64,000 nucleotides of DNA from Chitinophaga oryzae. GTDB taxonomy: Bacteria > Bacteroidota > Bacteroidia > Chitinophagales > Chitinophagaceae. The notes under the pieces are model-generated. The model made no database searches, had not been told where the DNA came from, and saw nothing but the letters and a program-made list of their open reading frames with translations. Numbering within the stretch: position 1 is the first letter of the stretch; each line of letters starts with the position of its first letter. A program made the translations under genes and the position numbers. Shown piece by piece: positions 9,901-18,564 of the stretch. The DNA lies in NCBI RefSeq assembly GCF_012516375.2, contig NZ_CP051204.2, positions 2,356,001-2,420,000 of the forward strand, read 5' to 3'.

Positions 9901-10083
9901 CAGGTGGCTGTAAAGGGCGGTAATGCAGCCGCTGCCGGCCGTACCGCAGGCTGGAAAACCGTTTCGGCCGCGATACAACCGGTTACCGGTCAGCATGACC
10001 TGTACTTCGTGTTTAAGAGCGCGGACGGTAAAGACGGTTATCTTTTTAACATAGACTGGATATATTTCTCCAACAACAACTAA
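6991..10083 (+). CDS. Lipoprotein quinoprotein sugar dehydrogenase fused to ThuA-like, PKD, cytochrome c and CBM6-like domains (1030 aa)
   Basis: Probable periplasmic or surface oxidation of a sugar with electrons passed to a built-in haem. Lipobox LLTAC with Cys16. Domains in order: a short ThuA-like region (about 22-165), a glucose/sorbosone dehydrogenase (PQQ-type) six-bladed propeller (about 175-600, with DGLLGVALDPHYEKNHWVYF and MGCRNPYRFSVD), a PKD domain (about 605-690), class I cytochrome c with CKSCH at 773-777 and a likely axial Met in NRTMSAHP (about 757-850), and a C-terminal CBM6-like beta sandwich (about 890-1030, VQAEDFDEG). This domain series occurs in large Bacteroidota proteins. 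It lies in the susC-susD operon direction and is 4 bases from the MFS gene. Exact substrate is unknown. Confidence 0.88.
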   Translation: MKKLWLPVLLALLTACGAKRSVTRILCYTKNTESAWVKQLQEAGQKEGWQIVFTGDRQYFQDDSLKNFSAVCVPFSLTDSLGYRDIPALKRYAEAGGGGILAVKDSGTVKQGWPWLREWNTLPESRALEQDKGRLYIVPATATAATIQPAVRYLVGNNAWPDYNKTLTIAPPDTSRYTYTVLDHGLDEPMELAILPGGNVLFVERKGAVKLYDARLRQTKTIGRFDVFSGIEDGLLGVALDPHYEKNHWVYFYYAPAGEKWYNKLVRLELHGDTLDMSSEKVLMEVPTQRRYCCHSAGYLFFGPQDLLYLSIGDNTNAEETHGYTPVDERAGRELSDDQASAANSMDLRGKILRIKPEPDGTYSIPDGNLFPKDGSKGRPEIYVMGCRNPYRFSVDMKNAFVYWGDVGPDTKVPSAEGSTLSFDEINQAKKPGFFGWPYFNGNNEAYPLLDYATMKERPGKDPMRPVNNSPHNTGTKELPPAQPAMIWYGDAASPVFPMVGKGGESAMAGPVFYADQFKDAPYKLSNYYDGKLFIYEWMRHWIMAVTLDSAGNYLRMEPFLENIDFAAPTDMKFAPDGSIYMLEYGTNWFSKNSNAKLVRITYSEGNRQPVANIRSSQLYGGAPLTVKLSANGSMDYDKGDKLTYTWKIGDKQLTGEQVDYTFAQPGVYKVDLTVSDDHGGKGTSSVDIKVGNTPPDVRILTSANKSFYWDNAALDYKVMVTDPEDGSPDSSKIKVTFDYLPMGKDFALVLANNGGGNTKFAKGHQLFWSLDCKSCHTENTASIGPSLLEVAKRYPDNEANVNKLAEKIIAGGSGSWGNRTMSAHPDMSAADAKEIVHYILSLSSEQGTLPMQGVQSFKAHVGKGTDGGYLLMATYTDKGANNIEPITGREYIMLKNPRVQAEDFDEGNVNVITITTAGLAYTAARNNSYMRFNRLYLDGVKSLQFNVQEQGLGGVVEIRLDRQDGPLAGQVAVKGGNAAAAGRTAGWKTVSAAIQPVTGQHDLYFVFKSADGKDGYLFNIDWIYFSNNN

Positions 10084-10087
10084 ACCT

Positions 10088-11287
10088 ATGTCCTTTTCCG
10101 TACGGCTACGGCTGTCTGTCCTGATGTTATTGGAGTACTTCACCTGGGGCGCCTGGTATGTCACCATGGGCACTTACCTGATCACTGCGTTGAAGGCCGA
10201 TGCGGTGCAGGTAGGGGCGGCGTATGCCAACCTCTCCATTGCGGCCATTATCTCCCCGTTTTTTGTGGGGTTGATCGCCGACCGTTTTTTTGCGGCGCAG
10301 AAGGTGCTGGGCGTGCTGCATCTGGCAGGCGCGGTAACGCTTTACCTGACCGGCAGTGTACAGGACTTTGGCAGTTTCTGGTGGCTGATATTGCTGTATA
10401 CGTTGTTGTATATGCCTACGATGTCGCTGGCCAATGCTATCTCTTTCCGGCAGATGACCGATAGCGGGAGGGAGTTTCCTTCGGTACGTGTATTCGGCAC
10501 CGTAGGATGGATCGCTGCCGGACTGCTGATAGGGTTTGCAAAAGTGGAAGCTTCTGCGCTGACTTTTCATATCGCAGCGGCCAGTTCTTTGCTGCTGGGG
10601 GTATACAGCTTTTTCCTGCCCGACACGCCGCCGGTGAAGAAGAAGGTGCAGCTGTCCGACGTGCTGGGACTGGATGCGCTGGTATTGTTTAAGAGCCGGT
10701 CTTACTGGTTGTTTTTTATCACCGCTATCGCGGTATGTGTGCCACTGGCTTTCTACTACAGTTTTACCAATGCCTTCCTCAACGGCAGCGGCATGAGCAA
10801 TGCTGCCGGGAAGATGACGCTGGGACAGGTGTCGGAGTTTCTGTTCCTGTTGCTGATGCCGTTACTGTTTGTGCGCATGGGCGTAAAGCGGATGCTGGTA
10901 TTGGGGATGGCCTGTTGGATCCTGCGCTATGTGCTGTTTGCCTATGGCGACAGCGGCGCCGGCGCCTGGATGCTGTATGGCGGTATTGTGCTGCATGGCA
11001 TGTGTTATGATTTCTTTTTTGTGACCGGGCAGATCTATACTGACAGGAAAGCGGGAGAGGCGGTAAGGAGCGCCGCACAGGGGCTGATCACGCTGGCCAC
11101 CTATGGCATTGGTATGCTGGTGGGGTCTTATGTGTCGGGATTTGTGGCGCGGCGCTTCAGTCATGTTACCCCCGCCGGCGCTACTTACGACTGGCAGACG
11201 ATCTGGCTGGTGCCTGCAGGTATTACCGGGGTATTCCTGCTGTTGTTTGTTTTTTTATTCCGGGACGATGATCAACAAAAACTATAA
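10088..11287 (+). CDS. MFS permease, nucleoside:H+ symporter-like (399 aa)
   Basis: Inner-membrane transporter with about 12 hydrophobic segments. The N-terminus ([18 protein letters not shown]) and [21 protein letters not shown] match the nucleoside:H+ symporter branch of the major facilitator superfamily, members of which often sit in Bacteroidota sugar loci. It starts 4 bases after the quinoprotein and ends 11 bases before the next oxidoreductase, so it is in the same operon. I infer that it carries the oxidised or released sugar, or a glycoside, into the cytoplasm; nucleosides are the less likely substrate in this context. Confidence 0.87.
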   Translation: MSFSVRLRLSVLMLLEYFTWGAWYVTMGTYLITALKADAVQVGAAYANLSIAAIISPFFVGLIADRFFAAQKVLGVLHLAGAVTLYLTGSVQDFGSFWWLILLYTLLYMPTMSLANAISFRQMTDSGREFPSVRVFGTVGWIAAGLLIGFAKVEASALTFHIAAASSLLLGVYSFFLPDTPPVKKKVQLSDVLGLDALVLFKSRSYWLFFITAIAVCVPLAFYYSFTNAFLNGSGMSNAAGKMTLGQVSEFLFLLLMPLLFVRMGVKRMLVLGMACWILRYVLFAYGDSGAGAWMLYGGIVLHGMCYDFFFVTGQIYTDRKAGEAVRSAAQGLITLATYGIGMLVGSYVSGFVARRFSHVTPAGATYDWQTIWLVPAGITGVFLLLFVFLFRDDDQQKL

Positions 11288-11298
11288 AACATTTTTAT

Positions 11299-12492
11299 AT
11301 GGGAAGAAAAATTGCCATGCTGGGCAGTGGTTTTATCGGCCGGTTTTATGCCGATTCTATCCATAGCCAGCGCAGTAAAGACAGGATCGTCAGCATTTAT
11401 TCGCGCCGGGAAGAGAGTGCGCAGAAATTTGCTGCAGACTACGACACGCCCCACTGGACCACGGTGATGGAAGATGCAATCAACCACCCGGAGGTGGACG
11501 TGGTGTGTATCGCTTTGCCTAACAACCTGCATGAAGCGGCTGTGATGGCCTGCTGCAAGGCAAAGAAGGCGGTGATATGCACCAAGCCGCTGGGACGTAA
11601 CGCGGAAGAAGCCAAAAGGATGTTGCTGGCGGTAGAAGCGGCGGGCATCTTCCACGGTTATATGGAAGACCTGGTATACACGCCTAAATTTTCCAAGGCG
11701 TTGCAGAGCGTACAGGCCGGTGCGCTGGGCCGTATCCTCTGGGCTAAGTCCAGGGAAACGCATCCCGGTCCGCATAGCGAATGGTTCTGGGACAAAGAGC
11801 AGGCCGGCGGCGGTTGCATCCTCGACCTGGGTTGTCACTGTGTGGAGATCTCCCGCAGCTTTATCGGTAAAGACATCAGGCCGGTGGAGGTGATGTGCTG
11901 GGCAGATACGCAGGTGAAACCCATCGATGCGGAAGATCATGCCATTGCGCTGGTACGGTATGAAAACGGCGCCATTGGCCAGTTTGAGGTGAGCTGGACT
12001 TTCCGCGGCGGCCTGGACCTCCGCGATGAAGTGATGGGCACCGAAGGGACCATCTGGCTCAACAATTTCCTGCGTACCGGTTTTGATATGTTCACCACCG
12101 GCAAGGGAGCGGATTATGTGGCAGAGAAAGCAGAAAGCAACACCGGCTGGTTGTTTCCCGTAGGAGATGAACTGAATGACCTGGGGTATAATCATATGTT
12201 CGCCGATATGTTCAACGCTATCGAACAAAACAAGGCGCCGCGGGAATCTTTTTACGACGGTTATGTGGTGAACGCTATCCTGGACGCTGCTTACAGGAGC
12301 GCGGCGAGCAAGCTGTGGGAGCCGGTGAAACTGGACATATGGCGTGGCCTGGAAGGCGTTGCCAAAGGCGCTTCGCTGGTGGATTATGATGAGCATCATT
12401 ACCTGATCAAGGAAGAAAAGACGCACTTCGGCAGTACCAAGTTGATATTAAAAGAAAAACAAAGCGGGAAGATCATTGAAGTGACCCGTTAA
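11299..12492 (+). CDS. Gfo/Idh/MocA family oxidoreductase (397 aa)
   Basis: NAD(P)-dependent sugar dehydrogenase family enzyme. The Rossmann start [20 protein letters not shown] is at the N-terminus; the family's EKP lysine motif appears as CTKPLGR (about residues 94-100); the second motif DLGCHCVE (about 175-182) gives the His proposed as proton donor. No signal peptide, so it is probably cytoplasmic. Together with the next gene it could catalyse oxidation or reduction at a sugar C3 as in 3-keto-sugar pathways, but substrate cannot be read from sequence. Confidence 0.92.
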   Translation: MGRKIAMLGSGFIGRFYADSIHSQRSKDRIVSIYSRREESAQKFAADYDTPHWTTVMEDAINHPEVDVVCIALPNNLHEAAVMACCKAKKAVICTKPLGRNAEEAKRMLLAVEAAGIFHGYMEDLVYTPKFSKALQSVQAGALGRILWAKSRETHPGPHSEWFWDKEQAGGGCILDLGCHCVEISRSFIGKDIRPVEVMCWADTQVKPIDAEDHAIALVRYENGAIGQFEVSWTFRGGLDLRDEVMGTEGTIWLNNFLRTGFDMFTTGKGADYVAEKAESNTGWLFPVGDELNDLGYNHMFADMFNAIEQNKAPRESFYDGYVVNAILDAAYRSAASKLWEPVKLDIWRGLEGVAKGASLVDYDEHHYLIKEEKTHFGSTKLILKEKQSGKIIEVTR

Positions 12493-12511
12493 TCCTCAAA
12501 CAGAAAAAATT

Positions 12512-13507
12512 ATGACCGCATACGATCGCAGGAAATTTCTCAGAACAGCGGCAATAACGGGTGTGGGGCTCGGCCTGGTTGGCCGGGCCGGCTCCCTGTT
12601 TGCCGGCACGCGCGCAGCAGGCAAACGGATAGGCATTATCGGGCTGGACACTTCGCACAGTGTGGAGTTCACCAAAATGTTCAACGCACCGGATGCAGAC
12701 CCGGCGTACCACGGTTTTAAAGTGGTGGCGGCTTATCCGCAGGGAAGCAAAGACATTGCCTCCAGCCTGGAGATGGTGCCGGGCAATCTCGCCAAAGTAA
12801 AGGAGCTGGGCGTGGAGATCGTGGACTCTATCGCAGCGTTGCTGGAGAAAGTGGATGTGGTGCTGCTGGAGTCCAATGACGGGCGCGTACACCTGGAGCA
12901 GGCGCTCCCGGTGTTCAAAGCAGGCAAAAGGGTGTTTATCGATAAGCCGATAGCCGCTTCCCTGGCAGATACCAAAGCTATTTTTAAGGCAGCCGAAAAA
13001 TACAAGGTGCCAGTGTTCTCTTCTTCCGCCTTACGTTTTATTGACAGCATTCAGCAGGTGAAACAGGGCAAGATCGGCAAGGTGGCCGGCGCGGATGTGT
13101 ATACGCCGTCGCCCACGGAAAAAACGCATCCCGACTTGTTCTGGTATGGTATCCACGGCGTGGAGATGCTGTTTGCCCTGATGGGCCCCGGTTGCCGTAA
13201 GGTAACCCGTACCACTTCCGCGGATATGGACCAGGTGACCGGCGTTTGGGCCGATGGCCGTATCGGTACGCTGCGTGGCGTGATCAAAGGGCCATACGGT
13301 TTCGGCGGTCATGCTTTTGGCGAGAAAGGTATTATGCCCATCGGTGATTTCAGCTCATACCAGCCGTTGGTCTTGCAGATCGCTTCCTTCTTCGAAACCG
13401 GCGTAGCGCCGGTGGACCCGCAGGAGACGATTGAAATGATGGCCTTTATGGAGGCTGCCGATGCCAGCAAAAAGAAAAAAGGCGCTCCTGTAATGATGAA
13501 TGTGTAG
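12512..13507 (+). CDS. Exported Gfo/Idh/MocA family oxidoreductase with Tat-like signal (331 aa)
   Basis: N-terminal YDRRKFLRTAAITGVGLGLV is a twin-arginine type signal, so the protein is predicted to be folded with its nucleotide and exported to the periplasm. The Rossmann region starts at KRIGIIGLDTSH (about 31); DKPIAAS (about 143) is the family EKP-type motif and GIHGVEMLF (about 215) the catalytic His region. It is shorter than the preceding paralogue. It is the last gene of the operon and is followed by a strong terminator. Periplasmic members of this family can carry a tightly bound cofactor and work as hydride shuttles; that role is inferred. Confidence 0.9.
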   Translation: MTAYDRRKFLRTAAITGVGLGLVGRAGSLFAGTRAAGKRIGIIGLDTSHSVEFTKMFNAPDADPAYHGFKVVAAYPQGSKDIASSLEMVPGNLAKVKELGVEIVDSIAALLEKVDVVLLESNDGRVHLEQALPVFKAGKRVFIDKPIAASLADTKAIFKAAEKYKVPVFSSSALRFIDSIQQVKQGKIGKVAGADVYTPSPTEKTHPDLFWYGIHGVEMLFALMGPGCRKVTRTTSADMDQVTGVWADGRIGTLRGVIKGPYGFGGHAFGEKGIMPIGDFSSYQPLVLQIASFFETGVAPVDPQETIEMMAFMEAADASKKKKGAPVMMNV

Positions 13508-13514
13508 CGCCCTG

Positions 13515-13553
13515 CCCCGGGGCAGGTATCGTGCCTGCTTCGGGGTTTTATTT
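13515..13553 (+). terminator. Terminator closing the first utilisation operon
   Basis: Twelve-pair stem between 13515-13526 (CCCCGGGGCAGG) and 13534-13545 (CCTGCTTCGGGG), two pairs being G-T, 7-nt loop, then TTTTATTT. The end touches the stop codon of the convergent gene. Confidence 0.85.
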
Positions 13554-14322
13554 ACTCGTAGCCGAATTCCATGTAGGTAATGTACATGGCGGTGCCATTG
13601 TGCCACTTCACCCAGCCATAAGGTTTCTTTTTGAGTTGATAGTCATTCCTGTCCAGCAACTGCGCCCATGCTCCCCGTACTTCCCCCACACGGAAACACT
13701 CTTCACAGCTATCTTCCCGTTTAGGATAAGGTATCCGGTGGCCGTCCGGTGATTCAAAGAGGGGTATTCCCTTTTTTATTTCGATAAGATATACCCGCTG
13801 CAGCAGGTGTTCCCATGTCTCGTACAGGTACCAGCGGGGTTTATGTCCGCCTTTGGAGGACTCTTTTTCCCGGAGGGTGTTATACAGCGTATATCCGGGT
13901 TGGCGATGTATATAACAGGTGAGTTTTTCTTTTTCGTTGATGACTACCCGGAAGTGTGTTGAAGTAGCTTCCACTACGCGGAGCTGCATTTTCGCCGGAA
14001 AGTGGACCAGTCCCCTTTGGATATTGGCGCGGCCTGTTTCGTAGGTATCGCCTTCGCTCAGGCGATAGGGCTCGAAGCGGTTTTTAAGCACTTTTGTCAG
14101 AAAGGCATAGCTGCCGTCTTTCTTTTGCCGGATGACGAGGGTATCGAAAGGCGTTTTATCTGTAGCGTTGGCATACAGGGGGATTTTTTCTCCGAAACTG
14201 ATTTGCAGGATGCCCTTGCCGATGGAATCATGGCGGGTGAGGGCGGGAAAGGAGGAACCGGGCTGCTGGCCGGAGGTGAAGAGGCTGAACATCGTGGAAA
14301 GTATTAAAAAACAAAACTTCAT
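13552..14322 (-). CDS. Secreted protein of unknown function (256 aa)
   Basis: Signal peptide MKFCFLILSTMFSLFTSGQQ, then a beta-rich soluble protein without a domain I recognise. Segments such as IPLYANATDKTPFDTLVIRQ and GIPLFESPDGHRIPYP, and a terminal WAQLLDR...YGWVKWHNGT stretch suggest SH3-like modules as found in cell-envelope proteins. It has a CEEC pair at about residue 205. It converges with the first operon and lies 50 bases downstream of the phospholipase gene on the same strand, so may share its transcript. Confidence 0.75.
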   Translation of the reverse strand: MKFCFLILSTMFSLFTSGQQPGSSFPALTRHDSIGKGILQISFGEKIPLYANATDKTPFDTLVIRQKKDGSYAFLTKVLKNRFEPYRLSEGDTYETGRANIQRGLVHFPAKMQLRVVEATSTHFRVVINEKEKLTCYIHRQPGYTLYNTLREKESSKGGHKPRWYLYETWEHLLQRVYLIEIKKGIPLFESPDGHRIPYPKREDSCEECFRVGEVRGAWAQLLDRNDYQLKKKPYGWVKWHNGTAMYITYMEFGYE

Positions 14323-14372
14323 GCGCGCTTTTTAAAGTATGATGTCATCAGCAGCCCGGATTCCATAAACTA

Positions 14373-16907
14373 TCAGGAAATTTTTCCCATATAGGGGTCA
14401 GTAATGCTTTCTGCGCCTGTTTCCACGCGTCCGGCGTACCTCCGTGCGTATTGGGCGTGACCTTCGGCCAGCACAGTGAAATCGTACCATCCGTGGCTGG
14501 ACTGCAACGGCAGGGTGATCTGTGCGGACTGTTCATTTGCCACGGTACGGGTGATGGCCTTGTTGCCGTAAGCATTGTCCCGGATGGTGATGTGCAGCGG
14601 TTTGCGGCCGCTGTTGGCCACGGAGAGCAATACGTTGCCTGTCAGCTTTTGGGAAGACTTGTTTCGTTCATAGGTACACGTAGTAGTGATGCCCGGGTCT
14701 TCCGTATTGCCGGTGGCTTCGCGGAAGAAGCCATTGGGGCCGTGCAGCTGCAGGTGGTAGCGGTTGTTTTCAAACGCTTCCAGTGGCCATTCGTAGTGAA
14801 GCTGGTCGCCCGCTTTCACGGCGAAGGACCAGTTGCGGCACTTGTCGGTGTTGCCTTTATCGTCTTTATAGGTTACCGGGGCGATGACGGTGAAGGGTGA
14901 GCCTGCGGCCGCCGCACCGAATACTTTGTTGCCCGCCGCGAAGCTGGCTTTCACCTGCCCGCTTCCGGGCAGACAGTCGATATCGGCGTACAGTTCATAA
15001 GGCAGGCCGGGAGAGGGGCGTACGCCTTTTTCCTGCGGCGCCAGCAGCCGTGCCGGCGTGGTTTTGCCGGTGACCTGCGTGAGGTCATCTGCCGAAAGCT
15101 TTTTAAAGCCGCCGGGGATGGTTTTGAACTGCGCGTTATAGATTTCCTGCACGAATTTTTCTTTTTCCAGGAATGGCAGTTTTTCTTTCTTAGGCGTAAA
15201 AGTGCTGAAGGCAGCGGTGAGATCGCCGCAGATAGTGCGTCTCCACTGGCTGATATTATCCAGGTGTACCTGTTTTTTGTATTTGCGGTTCACAAATGTT
15301 TCCAAAAACTGCAGGGTAGACGTGTGATCGAACACCTGTGAGCACACTTTGCCACCGCGGCTCCACGGGGAGGCGATGAGCATCGGAACGCGGAAGCCGA
15401 GGCCGACAGGGGCTTCCCTGGCCTGCTTTTTATGGATGCCCTGCGCCAGTTCATTTTCCAGCCGCACATGTTCCACTTCCGTATCAATGCCGGCAGATAC
15501 TTTGCCGGTACCGGGCTTGTTTTCATCGGGGATGGAGAAGGGAGGCACGTGGTCGTAGTAGCCGTCATTTTCATCGTAGGTAACGATGAAGATGGTTTTT
15601 TTCCATACCTCCGGGTTGCCGGTGAGGATGTCCATGATTTCAGACACGTACCAGGCGCCGTACCAGGGGGCGCTGGGGTGGTCGGAGAAATTCTGCGGAC
15701 CGCTGAGCCAGGACACCGTGGGTAGTTTGCCATTGCGCACGTCCTGGCGGAACTGGTGCAGGATATCGCCTGCGGGGACGGTGACCTTGCGGTCCTGCCC
15801 ATCATCGGTGTACCGGAAGGTAGTGACGCTGCGGAAGTTGGGATCGCCGCTGTTGATCACAAATGCGTTGTTGTAAAGTTCTTTCTGTTGCGCTGTCAGT
15901 TGTTCGAAACTTTCTTTGTTCCATTTGGCCAGCTCTTTGGTGGCGTTGTCCAGCACTTCCTGTTTTTTCGCCACTTCGGTGCGTATTTTCTCTGCTGCTG
16001 CATCGGAAGAAGGCGAAGCTACCTGCAGTTTATTGATTTCTTCCGGCAGGGTTTCCACCTGTTTGAGCAGGGTCTGGATATAGCGGGAAGAGAATTTTAC
16101 GTGATAGGCTTCGAAGAATTCGAGGAGGTTGCAGCCGAAATTTGCCAGCCATGCTCTTTCTTCGCCTTTGAAGCCGCCGCCGCAGCTAAGATCGTTCTGG
16201 TAGAATTTCCAGGGGATATTGTTTTCTGTCAGCAGTTCAGGGAATGTTTTCCAGGTCTGCTTGCCGTAGGCGAAGTCGTCGTTGCGGATATTTTGTTTGG
16301 TGCGACCGTTTTCCTGGCTATCGATTTTGCCTGTCCAGAAGAAGGAGCGGTTGGGCGTGGTGCTGGTCATGCCGGAGCAAAAGTGTTGGTCGCATATGGT
16401 GAAAGCGTCTGCCATGGCGTAGTTGAAGGGAAGGTCTTCCCGGGTGAAATACCCCATGGTGAGCGGCATGTGTGCATATTGTTTGTTGCCCGGTTTTTTG
16501 GCGAGCAGCCATTGATCGTGTTTGCCTGCGTTGTATGCATCTACCTGGCTGGCGCGGGAATGCGGCAGGGAACCCATCCACGTGATCTTCGTGTCTTTGA
16601 TATCGAGCCGGAAAGGCGCATAGGTGTCGCCTTTTTCGTCGGTCTGGAACCATACCGGTTTCAGATCGGGCAGTGGGATGGCGCGTGGATCGCGGAAACC
16701 TCTGACGCCTTGCAGCGTGCCGAAGCAGTGGTCAAAAGAGCGGTTTTCCTGCATGAGGATGACGATATGTTCCGCATCGAGCCAGGTGCTGCCTGGTGTC
16801 GGGTCTATCGCGAGTGCCCGTTGAATAGATGCCGGCATGATAGTGGAGAAGCCGGCCGCTCCGGATAACAATAACGATTTTTTCAGGAATTCCCTCCGAG
16901 TGTCCAT
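14373..16907 (-). CDS. plcN: Phosphocholine-type phospholipase C, Tat-exported (844 aa)
   Basis: Exported phosphoesterase of the acid-phosphatase-like bacterial phospholipase C family, which cleaves phosphatidylcholine or sphingomyelin head groups. The start has a twin-arginine signal (DTRREFLKKSLLLSGAAGF), as in Pseudomonas PlcH/PlcN. The catalytic N-terminal hallmark EHIVILMQENRSFDHCFG is at about 46-63, followed by GVRGF, GMTSTTPNR and TYDENDGYYDHVPPF (about 440). The C-terminal 200 residues hold two copies of the family's beta-sandwich repeat (from PGLPYELYADI and NVLLSVANSGRKPLHI). Length fits the family. Symbol given by family only; the exact substrate class is not proven. Confidence 0.9.
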   Translation of the reverse strand: MDTRREFLKKSLLLSGAAGFSTIMPASIQRALAIDPTPGSTWLDAEHIVILMQENRSFDHCFGTLQGVRGFRDPRAIPLPDLKPVWFQTDEKGDTYAPFRLDIKDTKITWMGSLPHSRASQVDAYNAGKHDQWLLAKKPGNKQYAHMPLTMGYFTREDLPFNYAMADAFTICDQHFCSGMTSTTPNRSFFWTGKIDSQENGRTKQNIRNDDFAYGKQTWKTFPELLTENNIPWKFYQNDLSCGGGFKGEERAWLANFGCNLLEFFEAYHVKFSSRYIQTLLKQVETLPEEINKLQVASPSSDAAAEKIRTEVAKKQEVLDNATKELAKWNKESFEQLTAQQKELYNNAFVINSGDPNFRSVTTFRYTDDGQDRKVTVPAGDILHQFRQDVRNGKLPTVSWLSGPQNFSDHPSAPWYGAWYVSEIMDILTGNPEVWKKTIFIVTYDENDGYYDHVPPFSIPDENKPGTGKVSAGIDTEVEHVRLENELAQGIHKKQAREAPVGLGFRVPMLIASPWSRGGKVCSQVFDHTSTLQFLETFVNRKYKKQVHLDNISQWRRTICGDLTAAFSTFTPKKEKLPFLEKEKFVQEIYNAQFKTIPGGFKKLSADDLTQVTGKTTPARLLAPQEKGVRPSPGLPYELYADIDCLPGSGQVKASFAAGNKVFGAAAAGSPFTVIAPVTYKDDKGNTDKCRNWSFAVKAGDQLHYEWPLEAFENNRYHLQLHGPNGFFREATGNTEDPGITTTCTYERNKSSQKLTGNVLLSVANSGRKPLHITIRDNAYGNKAITRTVANEQSAQITLPLQSSHGWYDFTVLAEGHAQYARRYAGRVETGAESITDPYMGKIS

Positions 16908-17008
16908 GAGTGGAAATTGTTTAAATGTGTCGCTGGTTAGTTTGTGTCAGGGCGAAAAATACTCATCATTTTTATCAGATTATAACCATTCATCCATCTT
17001 TTACGATA

Positions 17009-18343
17009 TCATAATATGAGCCGTGACAGCAGGTACACGCATAACATGGCAACAATACCCATTACCAGCGTGGCTATCGTATACACGCGCAGCATGTCTT
17101 TTACTTCCAGGCCGGAGAAGCGGGAGATCACCCAGAAGTAGGCGTCGTTGGTGTGGGATACCATCATGGAACCGGCGCCCATAGCCAGTACACAGAGTAT
17201 GGAGCCGTCGGGCGTATGCAGTCCGAGGGCAGGCAATAACGGATGAATGATAGAGGCGGCGGTGATGATCGCCACGGTAGAAGAGCCCTGGGCGGTCTTG
17301 AGGATGGCGGTGACGATGAAAGGTAACAGTATGCCCGTGCCCGTTATGGCCGGGTTGCCGGCAATGTGCGCACCGATGCCTGCTTTCGCGAGAATGGCGC
17401 CAAATGCGCCGCCACCGCCGATGATCACGAGGATACCGGCGGCTTTCTCTGCGCCCTCCTGTAGTATTTTGCGGAAACCGTCACCCTGACTTTTACGCAT
17501 GCCCAACAGCGCCAGTGCGATACCAATGGTAATGGCGATCTCTGGCGTGCCTGCAAGGTTCAGCAGTTGCAGCGGAAGAGAAAGGGTTGTTTGTCCGAGC
17601 GTAAAAAATGAACGCAGGGCGATCAGCAGAATGGGCACGGCAATAGGCAGAACAGACATCCGGACGGAGGGGAGCGTGTCCGGCGTGGTGTCGGTCTCCA
17701 TAGCAGCGGGTGCAACGGCGGGCAGCCGCCGGCCGGCATATAACGACCACGCATATCCGCAGAAAGAAGCCGGGAGGGCAATGAGCAGGCCGTATAACAT
17801 CACGCGCCCCATATCGGCCTGGATAACGCCGGTGGCGGCCGTAATGCCCGGATGCGGCGGCATCATACAATGTACGGCATACAGGCCGGTGGCCAGCGAA
17901 GAGGCCATGATGACCATGGATACGCCGGAACGCCATGCCAGCGCTTTGTTCAGGCCACTGAGCACAATAAACCCGGAGTCGCAGAAAATAGGCATGCCTA
18001 CCACGTAGCCGATGATATTGAGCGCCAGCGGGGAACGGCCCGTGCCGGTTTGCCGCAGCACATAGGCGGCCAGCACCGTAGTGCTGCCGGTGTGTTCGAG
18101 AATGAGTCCCAGCGTAGTACCGAGAATAATCAGCAGGCCGAGAGAACCGATGATTTGTCCGAACCCGGTTTTGATAGTAGTGAGTATATCCGTCAGCGGT
18201 AGCTGGAAAATAAGTCCGGCCAGGAGTCCGGCCAGCAATAGGGCGAAGAAAGCGTGTATCCGGAAGCGTGCGGTCAATATCACAATCAGTGCGATACCAG
18301 CCAGCAGCCCGCTGATACTCTGCAACAGCGAGATATTGTTCAT
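17009..18343 (-). CDS. GntP family gluconate:H+ symporter-like permease (444 aa)
   Basis: Inner-membrane carrier for gluconate or a related sugar acid. Very hydrophobic with about 12-14 membrane segments. Family landmarks: LIFQLPLTDILTTIKTGFGQ near residue 50, IPIFCDSGFIV-like MPIFCDSGFIVLSGL (about 115), MMPPHPGITAATG (about 160) and the C-terminal MVSHTNDAYFWVISRF (about 405). No sugar-acid kinase or dehydratase is adjacent. Its stop is 101 bases upstream of the phospholipase start; that gap shows only AT-rich sequence. Confidence 0.93.
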   Translation of the reverse strand: MNNISLLQSISGLLAGIALIVILTARFRIHAFFALLLAGLLAGLIFQLPLTDILTTIKTGFGQIIGSLGLLIILGTTLGLILEHTGSTTVLAAYVLRQTGTGRSPLALNIIGYVVGMPIFCDSGFIVLSGLNKALAWRSGVSMVIMASSLATGLYAVHCMMPPHPGITAATGVIQADMGRVMLYGLLIALPASFCGYAWSLYAGRRLPAVAPAAMETDTTPDTLPSVRMSVLPIAVPILLIALRSFFTLGQTTLSLPLQLLNLAGTPEIAITIGIALALLGMRKSQGDGFRKILQEGAEKAAGILVIIGGGGAFGAILAKAGIGAHIAGNPAITGTGILLPFIVTAILKTAQGSSTVAIITAASIIHPLLPALGLHTPDGSILCVLAMGAGSMMVSHTNDAYFWVISRFSGLEVKDMLRVYTIATLVMGIVAMLCVYLLSRLIL

Positions 18344-18410
18344 GGGCGGCAGTGATAGTTCTGATATCCTACAAGATATCTATTATATCCGCATCCCGCA
18401 AATTATAATT

Positions 18411-18434
18411 AGCCCCGGGCTGAAGCCCGGAGCT
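18411..18434. repeat. Short GC hairpin in the intergenic region
   Basis: Ten-base arms 18411-18420 and 18425-18434 around a TGAA loop with one mismatch (AGCCCCGGGC and GCCCGGAGCT). No T-tract follows directly. Confidence 0.7.
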
Positions 18435-18440
18435 GTGGTT

Positions 18441-18550
18441 GATTCCCCTGATAGCGAAGATCAGCGCAGGACTATCATTGATCGGTTGTTTCATTCGGCT
18501 GTTGAGTCATCGTATTCATCTTCGCTTTGATCTTCGTTAGCAGGGGAATC
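18441..18550. repeat. Imperfect inverted repeat, 26/28-bp arms
   Basis: Left arm 18441-18466 (GATTCCCCTGATAGCGAAGA...) is an imperfect complement of right arm 18523-18550, which ends AGCAGGGGAATC; about 56 bases lie between. Placed between two minus-strand genes, it looks like a copy of a dispersed intergenic repeat rather than a simple terminator. Confidence 0.65.
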
Positions 18551-18564
18551 AGGGGTATGTGCTA

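Noticed and set aside
11272..12426. Long open frame antisense to the first Gfo/Idh/MocA gene (about 384 codons)
   Set aside because: The plus-strand frame has clear Rossmann and catalytic motifs; the antisense reading is His/Arg-rich and unlike any family.
15756..16868. Long plus-strand frame inside the phospholipase C gene (about 370 codons)
   Set aside because: Shadow of the minus-strand gene; sequence is Phe/Gly/Ala biased and has no domain.
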